Source: Nematostella vectensis
Taxonomy: Eukaryota > Cnidaria > Anthozoa > Actiniaria > Edwardsiidae
DNA length: 60,000 nt
Direction: 5' to 3'
NCBI RefSeq assembly: GCF_932526225.1
Contig: NC_064042.1
Span: forward strand, 15,327,040-15,387,039
Made by a program: the position numbers and the translations under genes. Below, piece after piece: positions 11,301 through 23,192 of this stretch; the first letter of the stretch is position 1; each line of letters begins with the position of its first letter. Below the pieces are notes generated by a model, which was given only the letters and a program-made list of their open reading frames with translations, was not told where the DNA came from and did no database searches.

Positions 11301-14300
11301 AGCCGCAAGACAAGCAAGACAAGCAAGACAAGCAAGCCGCAAGACCAAGACAAGCAAGCCGCAAGACCAAGACAAGCAAGCCGCAAGACCAAGACAAGCA
11401 AGCCACAAGACCAAGACAAGCAAGCTGCAAGACCAAGACAAGCAAGCCGCAAGACAAGCAAGACAAGCAAGACAAGCAAGACAAGCAAGACAAGCAAGCC
11501 GCAAGCCAAGCAAGACAAGCCAGCCGCAAGCCAAGCAAGACAAGCAAGCCGGAAGACCAAGACAAGCAAGCAGGAAGACCAAGACAAGGCAAGACAAGCA
11601 AGACAAGCAAGACAAGCAAGACAAGCAAGACAAGCAAGACAAGCAAGACAAGCAAGACAAGCAAGACAAGCAAGACAAGCAAGACAAGCAAGCAAGCCGC
11701 AAGACCAAGCCGCAAGACCAAGACAAGCAAGACCAAGGCAAGCAAGACAAGCAAGCCGGAAGACCAAGACAAGCAAGCCGCAAGACCAAGACAAGCAAGC
11801 CGCAAGACAAGCAAGCCGCAAGCCAAGCAATACAAGCAAGCCGCAAGACCAAGACAAGCAAGACCAAGGCAAGCCGGAAGACCAAGAGAAGCAAGCCGCA
11901 AGACAAGCAAGACAAGCAAGCCGCAAGACCAAGACAAGCCGCAAGACCAAGACAAGCAAGCCGCAAGACCAAGACAAGCAAGCCGCAAGACCAAGACAAG
12001 CAAGCCGCAAGACAAGCAAGCCGCAAGACAAGCAAGCCGCAAGACCAAGACAAGCAAGCAGCAAGCCAAGCAAGCCGCAACACCAAGACAAGCAAGACCA
12101 AGGCAAGCAAGACAAGCAAGCCGGAAGACCAAGACAAGCAAGCCGCAAGACCAAGACAAGCAAGCCGCAAGACCAAGACAAGCAAGCCGCAAGAGCAAGA
12201 CAAGCAAGCAGCAAGCCAAGCAAGACAAGCAAGCAGCAAGCCAAGCAAGCCGCAAGCCAAGCAAGACAAGCAAGCCGCAAGCCAAGCAAGACAAGCAAGA
12301 CTAAGAGAAGCAAGACAAGCAAGACAAGCAAGACAAGCAAGACAAGCAAGACAAGCAAGACAAGCAAGACAAGCAAGACAAGCGAGACAAGCAAGACAAG
12401 CGAGACAAGCAAGCCGCAAGACCAAGACAAGCAAGACCAAGACAAGCAAGACAAGCAAGCCGCAAGACCAACAGAAGCAAGCCGCAAGACCAAGACAAGC
12501 AAGCCGCAAGACCAAGACAAGCAAGCCGCAAGACCAAGACAAGCAAGACAAGCAAGACAAGCAAGACAAGCAAGACAAGCAAGACAAGCAAGACAAGCAA
12601 GCCGCAAGACCAAGACAAGCAAGCCGCAAGACCAGCAAGCCGCAAGACCAAGACAAGCAAGCCGCAAGACCAAGACAAGCAAGCCGCAAGACAAGCAAGC
12701 CGCAAGACCAAGACAAGCAAGCCGCAAGACCAAGACAAGCAAGCCGAAAGCCAAGACAAGCAAGCCGCAAGACCAAGACAAGCAAGCCGCAAGACCAAGA
12801 CAAGCAAGCCGCAAGACCAAGACAAGCAAGCCGCAAGACCAAGACAAGCAAGCCGCAAGACCAAGACAAGCAAGCCGCAAGACCAAGACAAGCAAGCCGC
12901 AAGACCAAGACAAGCAAGCCGCAAGACCAAGACAAGCAAGCCGGAAGACCAAGACAAGCAAGACCAAGGCAAGCAAGGCAAGCAAGACAAGCAAGACAAG
13001 CAAGACAAGCAAGCCGGAAGACCAAGACAAGCAAGACCAAGGCAAGCAAGACAAGCAAGCCGCAAGACCAACAGAAGCAAGCCGCAAGACCAACAGAAGC
13101 AAGCCGCAAGACCAACAGAATCAAGCCGCAAGACCAACAGAAGCAAGCCGCAAGACAAAGACAAGCAAGCCGCAAGACCAAGACAAGCAAGCCGCAAGAC
13201 CAAGACAAGCAAGCCGCAAGACCAAGACAAGCAAGCCGCAAGACAAGCAAGCCGCAAGACCAAGACAAGCAAGCCGCAAGACAAGCAAGCCGCAAGACCA
13301 AGACAAGCAAGCCGCAAGACCAAGACAAGCAAGCCGAAAGCCAAGACAAGCAAGCCGAAAGCCAAGACAAGCAAGCCGAAGACCAAGACAAGCAAGCCGC
13401 AAGACCAAGACAAGCAAGCCGCAAGACCAAGACAAGCAAGCCGCAAGACCAAGACAAGCAAGCCGCAAGACCAAGACAAGCAAGCCGCAAGACCAAGACA
13501 AGCAAGCCGCAAGACCAAGACAAGCAAGCCGCAAGACCAAGACAAGCAAGCCGCAAGACCAAGACAAGCAAGACCAAGGCAAGCAAGACCAAGGCAAGCA
13601 AGACAAGCAAGACAAGCAAGACAAGCAAGCTGGAAGACCAAGACAAGCAAGCCGGAAGACCAAGGCAAGCAAGACAAGCAAGCCGCAAGACCAACAGAAG
13701 CAAGCCGCAAGACCAACAGAAGCAAGCCGCAAGACCAACAGAAGCAAGCCGCAAGACCAAGACAAGCAAGCCGCAAGACCAGCAAGCCGCAAGACCAAGA
13801 CAAGCAAGCCGCAAGACAAGCAAGCCGCAAGCCAAGCAAGACAAGCAAGCCGCAAGACCAAGACAAGCAAGACAAGCAAGACCAAGACAAGCAAGCCGCA
13901 AGACCAAGACAAGCAAGCCGCAAGCCAAGCAAGCCAAGCAAGACAAGCAAGCCGCAAGCCAAGCAAGACAAGCAAGCCGCAAGACCAAGACAAGCCGCAA
14001 GACCAAGACAAGCAAGACAAGCAAGCCGCAAGACCAAGACAAGCCGCAAGACCAAGACAAGCCGCAAGACCAAGACAAGCAAGACAAGCAAGACAAGCAA
14101 GCCGCAAGACCAAGACAAGCAAGACAAGCAAGACAAGCAAGACAAGCAAGACAAGCAAGACAAGCAAGACAAGCAAGACAAGCAAGACAAGCAAGACAAG
14201 CAAGCCGAAAGCCAAGACAAGCAAGCCGAAAGCCAAGACAAGCAAGCCGCAAGACCAAGACAAGCAAGCCGCAAGACCAAGACAAGCAAGCCGCAAGACC

Positions 14301-15775
14301 AAGACAAGCAAGCCGCAAGACCAAGACAAGCAAGCCGCAAGACCAAGACAAGCAAGCCGCAAGACCAAGACAAGCAAGCCGGAAGACCAAGACAAGCAAG
14401 ACCAAGGCAAGCAAGACAAGCAAGACAAGCAAGACAAGCAAGACAAGCAAGCCGGAAGACCAAGACAAGCAAGCCGGAAGACCAAGGCAAGCAAGACAAG
14501 CAAGCCGCAAGACCAACAGAAGCAAGCCGCAAGACCAACAGAAGCAAGCCGCAAGACCAAGACAAGCAAGCCACAAGACAAGCAAGCCGCAAGACCAAGA
14601 CAAGCAAGACAAGCAAGCCGCAAGACCAAGACAAGCAAGACAAGCAAGACCAAGACAAGCAAGCCGCAAGACCAAGCCAAGCAAGCCGCAAGCCGCAAGC
14701 CAAGCAAGACAAGCAAGCCGGAAGACCAAGACAAGCAAGCAGGAAGACCAAGACAAGCAAGACCAAGACAAGCAAGACCAAGACAAGCAAGACAAGCAAG
14801 ACAAGCAAGACAAGCAAGACAAGCAAGCAAGACAAGCAAGACAAGCAAGACAAGCAAGACAAGCAAGACAAGCAAGCAAGACAAGCAAGACAAGCAAGAC
14901 AAGCAAGACAAGCAAGACAAGCAAGACAAGCAAGACAAGCAAGACAAGCAAGACAAGCAAGACAAGCAAGACAAGCAAGTCAAGCAAGCCGCAAGACCAA
15001 GACAAGCAAGACAAGCAAGCCGCAAGACCAACAGAAGCAAGCCGCAAGACCAAGACCAGCAAGCCGCAAGACCAAGACGAGCAAGACCAAGACAAGCAAG
15101 CTGCAAGACCAAGACGAGCAAGACCAAGACAAGCAAGCCGCAAGACAAGCAAGCCGCAAGACAAGCAAGCCGCAAGACAAGCAAGCCGCAAGACCAAGAC
15201 AAGCCGCAAGACCAAGACAAGCCGCAAGACCAAGAGAAACAAACCGCAAGACCAAGACAAACAAACCGCAAGACCAAAACAAGCAAGCCGCAAGACCAAA
15301 ACAAGCAAGCCGCAAGACCAAGACAAGCACGCCGCAAGACCAAGACAAGCAAGCCGCAAGACAAAGACAAGCAAGCCGCAAGACAACCAAGGCAAGCAAG
15401 CCGCAAGACAACCAAGGCAAGCAAGCCGCAAGACAAAGACAAGCAAGCCGCAAGACCAAGACAAGCAAGCCGCAAGACCAAGACAAGCAAGCCGCAAGAC
15501 CAAGACAAGCAAGCCGCAAGACCAAGGCAAGCAAGCCGCAAGACAAAGACAGGCAAGCCGCAAGACAAAGACAAGCAAGCCGCAAGACCAAGACAAGCCG
15601 CAAGACAACCAAGGCAAGCTATCCGCAAGACCAAGACAAGCTATCCGCAAGACCAAGACAAGCTATCCGCAAGACCAAGACAAGCTAGCCGCAAGACCAA
15701 GACAAGCTAGCCGCAAGACCAAGACAAGCAAGACAAGCAAGCCGCATGACGAGCAAGCCGTAAGACCATGTTAGG
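8330..15775. repeat. 7.4-kb T-free satellite (AAGACAAGC units)
   Basis: The array is made of short interchangeable modules: GACAAGCAA (9 bp, in pure runs such as 8745-8965) and GCCGCAAGACCAAGACAAGC-type units of about 22 bp, with GCCGGAAG, CCAACAGAAG and GACGAGC variants. The plus strand consists almost entirely of A, C and G. T appears only at scattered variants such as CTGCAAG. Because every stop codon contains T, and on the other strand needs A, all six frames remain open for kilobases (up to about 2,460 codons). A compound block with GCCAGCCGCAAGCCAAGC recurs near 10,010, 10,720 and 11,520, so there is a loose higher-order period of 0.7-0.8 kb. I see no reason to call a gene here. Confidence 0.95.
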
Positions 15776-16047
15776 AGGAGCTATAGCCTATAAGGTGACC
15801 CATAAATGGTAGGTGTTATAAGGAAAAAGTATTCTTGTTTCTCAATAAACTAATGCAGTTTTGTTGCTCCGTAAGTTTTGTTTTCTGATGTTTGAACATG
15901 TCCCTTTCTATAGGGTTCCAGCACTGGCCAAATGACTAGTGTCACTCTGGAATGTGTAATTTTTTTATTATAAATAACACTATTACGTCAATCAGTTTTA
16001 CAACAAATCTAAGATTATTTATAGTTGTCAAATAAATACATATTTAT
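15776..16047. other. No gene recognised
   Basis: Unique AT-rich sequence on the right flank of the large satellite. A related copy of the 16,205-16,560 repeat (ATAAATAACACTATTACGTC) is present at about 15,970-15,995. Confidence 0.4.
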
Positions 16048-16202
16048 CAGGCGCGTACCCAGGATTGGCAGAGGGGGTGCACAGTATAGGTATCATATGG
16101 AAAAAGCATGGTATTTGAAGATTCCTTAATAAGAAATGACCCACTTTTTGGCCGCCAAGGGGGGTCACGTGCACGCTGCACACCCTCCTGTGGACGCACC
16201 TG
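16048..16202. mobile_element. 155-bp MITE-like element, CAGGYGCGT termini
   Basis: The left end begins CAGGCGCGTACCCAGGATT. The right end, reverse-complemented, begins CAGGTGCGTCCACAGGAGG. The ends are imperfect inverted repeats and the interior carries no coding frame. No convincing target duplication is seen. Related ends appear at 21,700-21,962, 44,204-44,367 and near 33,900. Confidence 0.6.
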
Positions 16203-16204
16203 AT

Positions 16205-16560
16205 TATGTCAATCGCAACAATGTTACTTATGTGCAACATGTTTCTTATGCGTTGTTCCTAGAATCATCCAACATCAACGTCAGTAACCTCAAGCACAGT
16301 GCATCAAGGGACTAAGTTCCCCTTTGGTGGTAAGTGATTCTGGAATAATAGATAATAATATATATTAGAAATAACACCATTACATCAATAGGCGATGTTT
16401 CTCATGTGCACCATGTAGTTCCCAGAATTATCCAACGTCAGCGTCAGTAACATCAGTGCAACAAATGACTAGTTCTCATTTGGTGGTGATTCATGAATAA
16501 TATATACTAATATTTATTAGAAATAACACCATCACATCAATAGACAATGTCTCTAGTGTG
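16205..16560. repeat. Degenerate tandem repeat of about 150 bp
   Basis: Two to three imperfect copies share TTAGAAATAACACCATNACA, then a TGTTTCTNATGTGCANCATG segment and AACNTCAGTAACNTCA. A shorter relative lies just before the MITE at 16,048. Confidence 0.7.
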
Positions 16561-19500
16561 TACCTATTGTGTATTACGCTATTAGAGTAATATCAATCAA
16601 ATGTCAAATGACTCTGGAAATATAAAACACTTTTCAAAATGTCATTTAAATGATTGCTCACAAGGGAAAAAGAAAATTTCTCGAATTCTCTCGGTCAATA
16701 TGTGTTGGTTAAAACCAACTGGGGAACATTTGATTTGATTTTCTACACATAACATCGACTAAGAGTGTGCATTTAAGTCGACTATGCACCAGCTAGCTAT
16801 ATAAAAAAAGAATATGTAAATTTAGGCAATGCCTAAAGGCGGAGCCAGCACATTTGTATTGCAAATGTCTTTCACAGTTTTTACAATAATAATAATATAA
16901 GGTACAGCCTACACACAATGGTGTCAGGACTAATCTAATTCAATGGCGAAGAACAATAAGGGATAATAAAGTTCAGATACAAGGGAAGTATAGTGATGCC
17001 TCTGCAATCACCTCTGGGACTGTGCCGAGTAGCTTTTTGATAGGGATTGGCCACTTCATTGTGGTTCACAAGAAAAGCAATGAAAGTACTATCAACTACC
17101 TCTGAATTTGTTATTGTCCCCTTTTATATCTATCACAGACTTATTTTAAGACAATCATTTAATTTTATGGCCACTTAAAACAACAAACACCCCAGTAATC
17201 TGTTAGAAATGTGGCTGCCTTACAGGGGTGGTTTAAAAATAACTAAAACTCTTTTTCAAAACCCTGTGCAATAGAATGTAATTGTTAAAGTGTAATAGTC
17301 AAGCCGGAACAAAAGAGAACATTTCATGGGTTTTTGAAAACCACTCTATCCAATGCTTTTATCGAAAGCTAGTAGAGGGTGCAGAATATTGCTTTGATAG
17401 GTTTGATATTGCCTAAAAACAAGATAACTTTTTTTCATTTGTTTTTATGTACCGCCAAGTTCAGTCCGGTATCAAGAGCCTTATTCATTCTTTCCCAGAG
17501 CAGTCATATTATGGAACCTCTAACCTATAGCTCTCCGCCAGCCTTCAAGGCAGGCAACACCACACCTTAAGCAGCTTTAATTTAATTTATTTCTACAAAT
17601 TCATTTGTTTGACTATTCATTATTAGTCATTTATTATTTTTAATTTGTAAGGACCTTCTAGGATTAGTGCAAAGTAGTTGTTTAGGTAAAAGAAACTAAT
17701 AACGTCGAACATATTTTCCCCTCAGAAAGAAAGAATTTACAAAACTAACCTAAATAAATTGTTCTTACCAAACAAAAATCAAAGCTGAGAAAATATGAGA
17801 TAACATAAATTCGTTTACTCTTTTTGCCTTTTAGTCTGGCTTAGATTCCATAGTAAGTTATAGAATAAGATTGACACGAGAAATTGTCATTTGAACAGAA
17901 ATAACAGAAGCGGTTTTGTTCGAACAATTCGCAATTATTTTAGATTTTTGAGTACACCATGATTATAAATAAAAACAGTAACTCAACAAAATATATAGTT
18001 ACAGTAAAGGAAAACTACAGTTTAAATTTAGACTAAACTGAACATCAACGAATGAGTATAGTACACAATCAGAACAATTGTCTACAAACTACGGTCAGAA
18101 GCGATAAAATTGTTTGATACAGTAAGTTTACGATTTCGGCGAGAGACCAACATTAATAATCATACTTTTGCTGCTTTATTGTCTTCGATTTCTTCGTCTT
18201 TAAGACATGGATCCTTTCTCATATTTGAGGCTTTTTGTAAAAACTTTCTTTAGTAGACTTTCTTTCATCGCTATGTTGTGAATCGGTAGTGTAGTCGATC
18301 TTCCGCCGTGTGGTAACCAGTTTGTTGTAGGCGAAATTCGACAGCGGACTCAGAAAAAATTGTAGATTCATTGATTTAAGCAATGAACTGTGAATGAATG
18401 TAATAGGGTTTATCAAATATTTCTTCCACTCCTTAGGTGTTTGGAAGTTTGCGTTTCTCTCGAGTGAAAGCGACCGCGTCGACGAAGCGTGGCAGAACGA
18501 GGCAGGACCACAGGGCTCCCGCGCTATGACCTTATATACCGTTTTTCTGTACCTATGGGGCTCTAATGGGGCTCCGCTATGATGCTAGTAAGTATGTCTG
18601 TAACAGCTGTCCACGGTTGCCCACTGCCTTCTAGAAGGGAATCAAGTTGATGTCATGTTTAGTTCCTCCACTGGCAGCCTTCCTCATTCTTTCAAAAGTC
18701 GAATTTTAATAGAACTAAGTTTTTATATAATTTGATTTAATGTTTTAGTCTTGCTTGCGTACGATCCTTAATGGGAAGATCAGTCCGTCCTTACGCGCGG
18801 TTCTTAGGTTGAATCTTTTACTTATTGAATGGGGTGGGGTCTCTGTTCATAAAACTTTAATATGAACAGCTTGTCGGCGAACTGTCAAACGCCCACTGTT
18901 GCTTAAAAATTTTATCACGACAACAACTTGATCGCCTGGACCTTCGCTTTTTTTATTTTAACATTCGGGAGACCAGGCATTATTGAACATTAGGAGAGAA
19001 AAGGGGAAAGAGGAAATAATAGGGCCTGGATTTGTGACTAGCATGAGGTCTAATAGCTACGTCATAGCAGAAAATCTATTTTATTTTTATATATTTTTTT
19101 AAACATTTTTAAACTTGGTGTCAATCTTGACATTTGTTAATGTTTTATTGACCTACAGGATGGTACTAGGGTGCGGAGATCGGCGAGTACCGAGCGGGTT
19201 CAATGGCCTAAGTGTGAACGTCTGCTTCATCCCAACTAGTGCTCACAAGAGGACACAACACACGGAAAAACCACCCGCCTCCATCACAACCCAGCCCCGT
19301 TTGCGTGGTACCACTGCTGTAGACGGCAGGAATAAATGCTTTCCAACGTATCATCGTGCAGTTGGAAAGCGTTTTCGTTACGGTTCTGAGCATGTGTTAT
19401 CACATTCCGTGATCTTTTGTTTTGATAATAACAACTATTGTTTTATGTTTGTAAAATAACGTAACTACGTTAGCACTACAGATCGTATAAGTACGAGAGA

Positions 19501-19860
19501 GATTAATTTTTTCGTGTTTTGAAAATAAACGAAAAAAAAAATATTCTCTCGACGGTATGTATTATCAAGGGATTTAGATTAGGTATTTAAGTAGGTTTTT
19601 GTGTTTTTTTTCATTCTCTTGATGTTCGCTCTCGAACCACTGTTACTTTTTTTTATAATTTTTAGATTGGCCTATTTAGCGGATAAGGTATTTTTTCTGT
19701 TTCTATTGTTAGTAACGTTTCGTTGATTTTGTTTTGTTTTGTATTTTCAGGTTGTTGATCTTCGCGCGCGCTTTGTCATTCGTTAGTTCGTTATTTTTAT
19801 AATCATTCCGTTTTGTAGAGAATTCTGATATCTATGCCTCGGATGGGCTAGTAAAGGTTA
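16561..19860. other. No gene recognised
   Basis: AT-rich, largely unique sequence. A short open frame at 19,115-19,459 follows an acceptor-like TTGACCTACAG but matches no family I recognise. The motif ATTTAGGCAATGCCTAAA followed by GCGGAGC at about 16,824-16,850 recurs in inverted orientation at about 46,590-46,620, so it probably marks the end of a dispersed repeat. Confidence 0.4.
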
Positions 19861-19861
19861 T

Positions 19862-20165
19862 GCGCCGGATGCGCAGTTTGCCCCAGATGCGGGCTTAGGG
19901 ATATTCGGGATATTAGGGATATTGCCGGATGCGAACTTTTCCCCAGATGCGGGCTTAGGGATATTCGCCGGATGCGCAGTTTGCCCCAGACGCGGGCTTA
20001 GGGATATTCGCCGGATGCGCAGTTTGCCCCAGATGCGGGCCTAATGATATGCGCCGGATGCGCAGTTTGTCCCAGATGCGGGCTAAGGATATGCGCAGGA
20101 TGCGCAGTTTGTCCGAGATGAGGGCTAAGGATATGCGCCGGATGCGCGGTTTGCCCTGGATGGGC
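19862..20165 (+). repeat. 43-bp minisatellite upstream of recombinase relic
   Basis: About seven copies of a unit built on GGATGCGCAGTTTGCCCCAG plus ATGCGGGCTTAGGGATATTC, with copies drifting toward the right end. It lies just before the recombinase pseudogene and yields repetitive Arg/Met-rich frames that I do not regard as coding. Confidence 0.85.
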
Positions 20166-20270
20166 TTTAGCAGTAAGGCAATCTTGCTTATTCTATCTAT
20201 TCTGGGTTTATGTTTGTTTGCTTTTTCTATTTTTCCTTTCACATGTTTTTTTTTTCAGATGCTATGGTCC

Positions 20271-21310
20271 GACTTCAAGTCCGCCATGCCCTGTCATCTT
20301 CTCCACGCAGTAGATAAAGAACAACAGACTGTTTTACGTTCAAAATTTGATGGAACGTGAAGACCTATTTAGGAGGTTTCAATCCTTGGAAGCGCTGGGC
20401 GACTAACAATCATTTAAGTCATTTTCCTGTTAACCCATTCTTTGTTGCAGTTTATTTTCAGTGCTTATTGGAATCAGCACAAAGCCCTTCGCCCATCTTG
20501 AATGCGGTTTATTCTATTAACTATTCGCACTCCTTAGGGGGGCTACCAAAGATCTCGGATCATAGTTAAGGCGATGCTTGATGCTTCCAAAAGAATGCTG
20601 GGAAAGCCTAGAAACAAAAAAAGAACCAAAACTGCAGAGATGCTGTTGGCGTTGGTCTCAAAGTTTGGGAAAAATCCTTCTCTGAGTGACTGCAGATCTC
20701 TAGCCTTGTGTTTAATTGGTTATGCGGGTTTTCTGCGGTTCAGTGAAATTTGTAGTATTAGATGTTGTGATGTTAAATTGTTCCCCTCGTATGCGTTTAT
20801 CTTTATAGAGTCTTCTAAGACTGATCAACTACGCGAGGGAGCCTGGGTGACAATTTCTCTGGTGCAGCTGCCCTGGAGAAATACATAGCATTCGCTGACT
20901 TAAAACTGGACGATGATCTGCCTTTATTCCGTGTTTTAGCTGGACCATCATGCTCTCCCAAGGTGCGCTCTCAAGGAGGCGTTCACTGGGATTACAGACG
21001 TGTCGAAGATTAGTCGCCACAGCCTTAGGTCGAAGATTAGTCGCCACATCCTTAGGTCGAAGATTAGTCTCCACAGCCTTAGGTCGAAGATTAGTCTCCA
21101 CAGCCTTAGGTCGAAGATTAGTCTCCACAGCCTTAGGTCGAAGATTAGTCTCTACAGCCTTAGATCTTAGCTACAGCCGCAGCCAATAACGGGATTCCCG
21201 ATAGACTGTTTAAACGTAATGGCCAATGGTCGAGTGAAAATGCTAAAGACGGCTATGATAAAGACAATCTAGACTCACTTTTATCTGTTTCCAGAAACTT
21301 AGGAATTTAA
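20271..21310 (+). pseudogene. Decayed tyrosine recombinase (Crypton/DIRS-like)
   Basis: After a TTTTTTTTTCAG acceptor the sequence reads WSDFKSAMPCHLLHAVDKEQ, then shifts frame at about 20,355 (TYLGGFNPWKRWA), again at about 20,565 (KAMLDASKRMLGKPRNK), and again at about 20,846 (LEKYIAFADLKLDDDLPLF). Catalytic landmarks of tyrosine recombinases are visible: box-I Arg in GFLRFSEI, the beta-hairpin Lys in SSKTDQ, and the nucleophile Tyr in NAKDGYDKD. The box-II His-x-x-Arg region is replaced by a 27-bp minisatellite, and the usual HGRW reads NGQW. The C-terminus (SLLSVSRNLGI) ends at TAA 21,308-21,310. I infer a mobile-element integrase of the Crypton or DIRS type. No reverse transcriptase is seen. 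Confidence 0.8.
21002..21165 (+). repeat. 27-bp minisatellite grown from recombinase codons
   Basis: Six tandem 27-bp copies containing GAAGATTAGTCGCCACAGCC, each equal to nine codons (LVATALGRR in the surviving frame). Left and right flanks are the interrupted recombinase: HWDYRRVE before and ATAAANNGIPDRLFKR-like after. The array therefore arose by tandem duplication of the gene's own sequence. Confidence 0.88.
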
Positions 21311-21329
21311 TTTGCCTTGCCCAGCTGGC

Positions 21330-21443
21330 AAAAGAGGTGCGGTCCTTAGGGCTGGGGTTTTCCCCGTGTTTTCAATGTGTATAAGTGCTGCGGAGCACAT
21401 AGGGGTTTTTCACCCTTTGGAAATTCCGCACGCCCTCTTTTCA
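21330..21443. repeat. Imperfect inverted repeat after recombinase relic
   Basis: AAAAGAGGTGCGG near 21,330 pairs imperfectly with CCGCACGCCCTCTTTT near 21,427-21,442, and smaller palindromic pieces lie between. It starts about 20 bp after the recombinase stop codon and may be a terminal structure of the element. Confidence 0.5.
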
Positions 21444-21699
21444 GAAATTATCTCAATATGAGTTATTAATTATTATATCTAATTATCTAGATATTATCTA
21501 TCTGTAAACACTCACGCACCCAGTATGTTTGTAAATACAACTAATAAATTCGTGCGGTTCTCAGCCGAGCACACGACAAATAATAAAATGTTCATGAAAA
21601 GAATAATAAGCTAATTAGTAGTAGAAAAAGAGCCTAGATAATAGATTAATGATGTTTTGATGTTTGCTGCCAACTCTCCGGCCAAAATACTTAGACCCT

Positions 21700-21962
21700 C
21701 ATGCTTCTAGCCAGGATTTTGAGCGGGGTGGTTCGTTTTTTTTTTTTTCATTTAAGCGGAACAAATTTCCGGCATACCCCTCTCCTCGCCTTACATTGGG
21801 CAATTTTTATTTTGTACTTAAAATTTTATTAATAGGGTACTTTTTAAGATATAGCGATAAAAATACGTTATATATTTTTGTTTGCTCTGAGCGGACCTTC
21901 AAGCCGGGTGGGGGGGGGGGGGTTCGTCCGAACCCCCCGAACCCCCCCTGGCTACGGGCCTG
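21700..21962. mobile_element. MITE-like element, GTAGCCAGG-type termini
   Basis: The left end contains TAGCCAGGATTTTGAGCGGGG. The right end, reverse-complemented, reads CAGGCCCGTAGCCAGGGGG. The element includes a 14-base G run and CCGAACCCCCCGAACCCCCC. It appears related to the elements at 16,048 and 44,204. Confidence 0.55.
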
Positions 21963-22138
21963 ACCCTGAATACAACAACGAAACAATGGGTTTGGCGTTC
22001 AAGTCGTTTGCTGCCGAATGCTACAAAATCACAAAAAAGTTAAATGAAAGAACAAGAAATTTGTCGCATCTGATAACCCAAAGAGGGAAACATTACAAAG
22101 AAATAGAGGGTATTACATACAACTTATTAACCGAACGC

Positions 22139-22188
22139 GAGGTCCGTACAGAGAAATCTCAGCCCGCGGGCTTTTTGTACAGACCTAG
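22139..22188. repeat. 50-nt imperfect hairpin
   Basis: AGGTCCGTACAGAG at the left pairs with TTTTGTACAGACCT at the right, with a CAGCCCGCGGGCT core palindrome between them. It resembles the tip of a foldback element. No other function is suggested. Confidence 0.5.
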
Positions 22189-22279
22189 GCCCCAGGAAGA
22201 AAATGTCCACGGTCACGTGACGTTTTTTCACTTTGCCTTTGAATTGGTTGTGTATTATGTTTATCGACCATGAGGCATA

Positions 22280-22918
22280 ATTTGTAAATTTTGTGAAGCT
22301 TGCATGAATTTCGGAAGCGTTATTGGTATTCAAGTTTTAAGTAACTGAAAATTCAGGTAACTGGAAAGAGGCAACTAGGTAATTATTACCCAGTGGGAAA
22401 CTAGGTAGCTAACTTTACACTGGTCAATATTTGAAATCCTTTTTTGCTTTGGTTCTGAGGGGATTAGTACTCTCTGCACGTATAAAAAAAGGTGAAACAG
22501 ATTTGATATAATCCCCACCCGAATAAGCGGATGGCCTGGGAAATGAAATATTAGGTAAGCTACGAGGGGGTTTATTCGAGCAATTACGGTATTACTTAAT
22601 CAAAAAACGTGAAATCTGTTCTGCTGTAGTATAGGTAAACGTTTTATTTTACATTCAATAAATATGTTTGATCACTTGAAAAAGTAGGATGTGCGAAGGC
22701 GGGATACAGCAATTATCTGAAAAAAAAAGATAATTATTATTTGTTTACCAACGTCACCACCACCAGATTCATTAGCACCATAAGGCACCGCCAGGTAACC
22801 ATCATGATCAGCATTATCATAACCAGAGCTAACATTATAATAACTATTGCCACTATTGTCATTATCATACACCAAGAGTTACCGGTATTCATCATCAGCA
22901 TCATCATCTTTTTTTTTT
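22280..22918. other. Gene A downstream flank, no gene recognised
   Basis: AT-rich sequence downstream of gene A. A possible polyadenylation hexamer for gene A is annotated within it. No exon was recognised. Confidence 0.4.
22643..22648 (-). terminator. Possible polyadenylation signal of gene A
   Basis: AATAAA on the minus strand, about 545 bp after the gene A stop codon and beyond a hexanucleotide microsatellite. The choice is positional only. Confidence 0.25.
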
Positions 22919-23082
22919 ACCTCCATCACCATCACCATCACCATCACCATCACCATCACCATCACCATCACCATCACCATCACCATCACCATCACCATCA
23001 CCATCACCATCACCATCACCATCACCATCACCATCACCATCACCATCACCATCACCATCACCATCACCATCACCATCACCAT
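22919..23082. repeat. (CCATCA)n microsatellite, about 27 copies
   Basis: A pure hexanucleotide run of about 160 bp lies just downstream of the gene A coding end, probably in its 3' UTR or flank. Polyhistidine and Thr/Ile frames through it are artefacts. Confidence 0.95.
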
Positions 23083-23192
23083 AATCACAGTTGTCGTCAA
23101 CATTATTACCAACAACAACATATTGGATTGAGATGGGCCAGCATTCTCTACCCCCGTGGTGTTACAGTGAATATTACTTACCCTTTAAATAA

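Noticed and set aside
8277-15710. Very long open frames on both strands of the T-free array
   Set aside because: All six frames are open because stop codons cannot form without T (or A on the other strand). The products are pure repeat translations with no domain, and frames overlap throughout.
19115-19459. 114-codon frame after an acceptor-like CAG
   Set aside because: No recognisable domain, no downstream donor that joins to another exon, and ordinary composition. It is kept only as a remark in the unannotated stretch.
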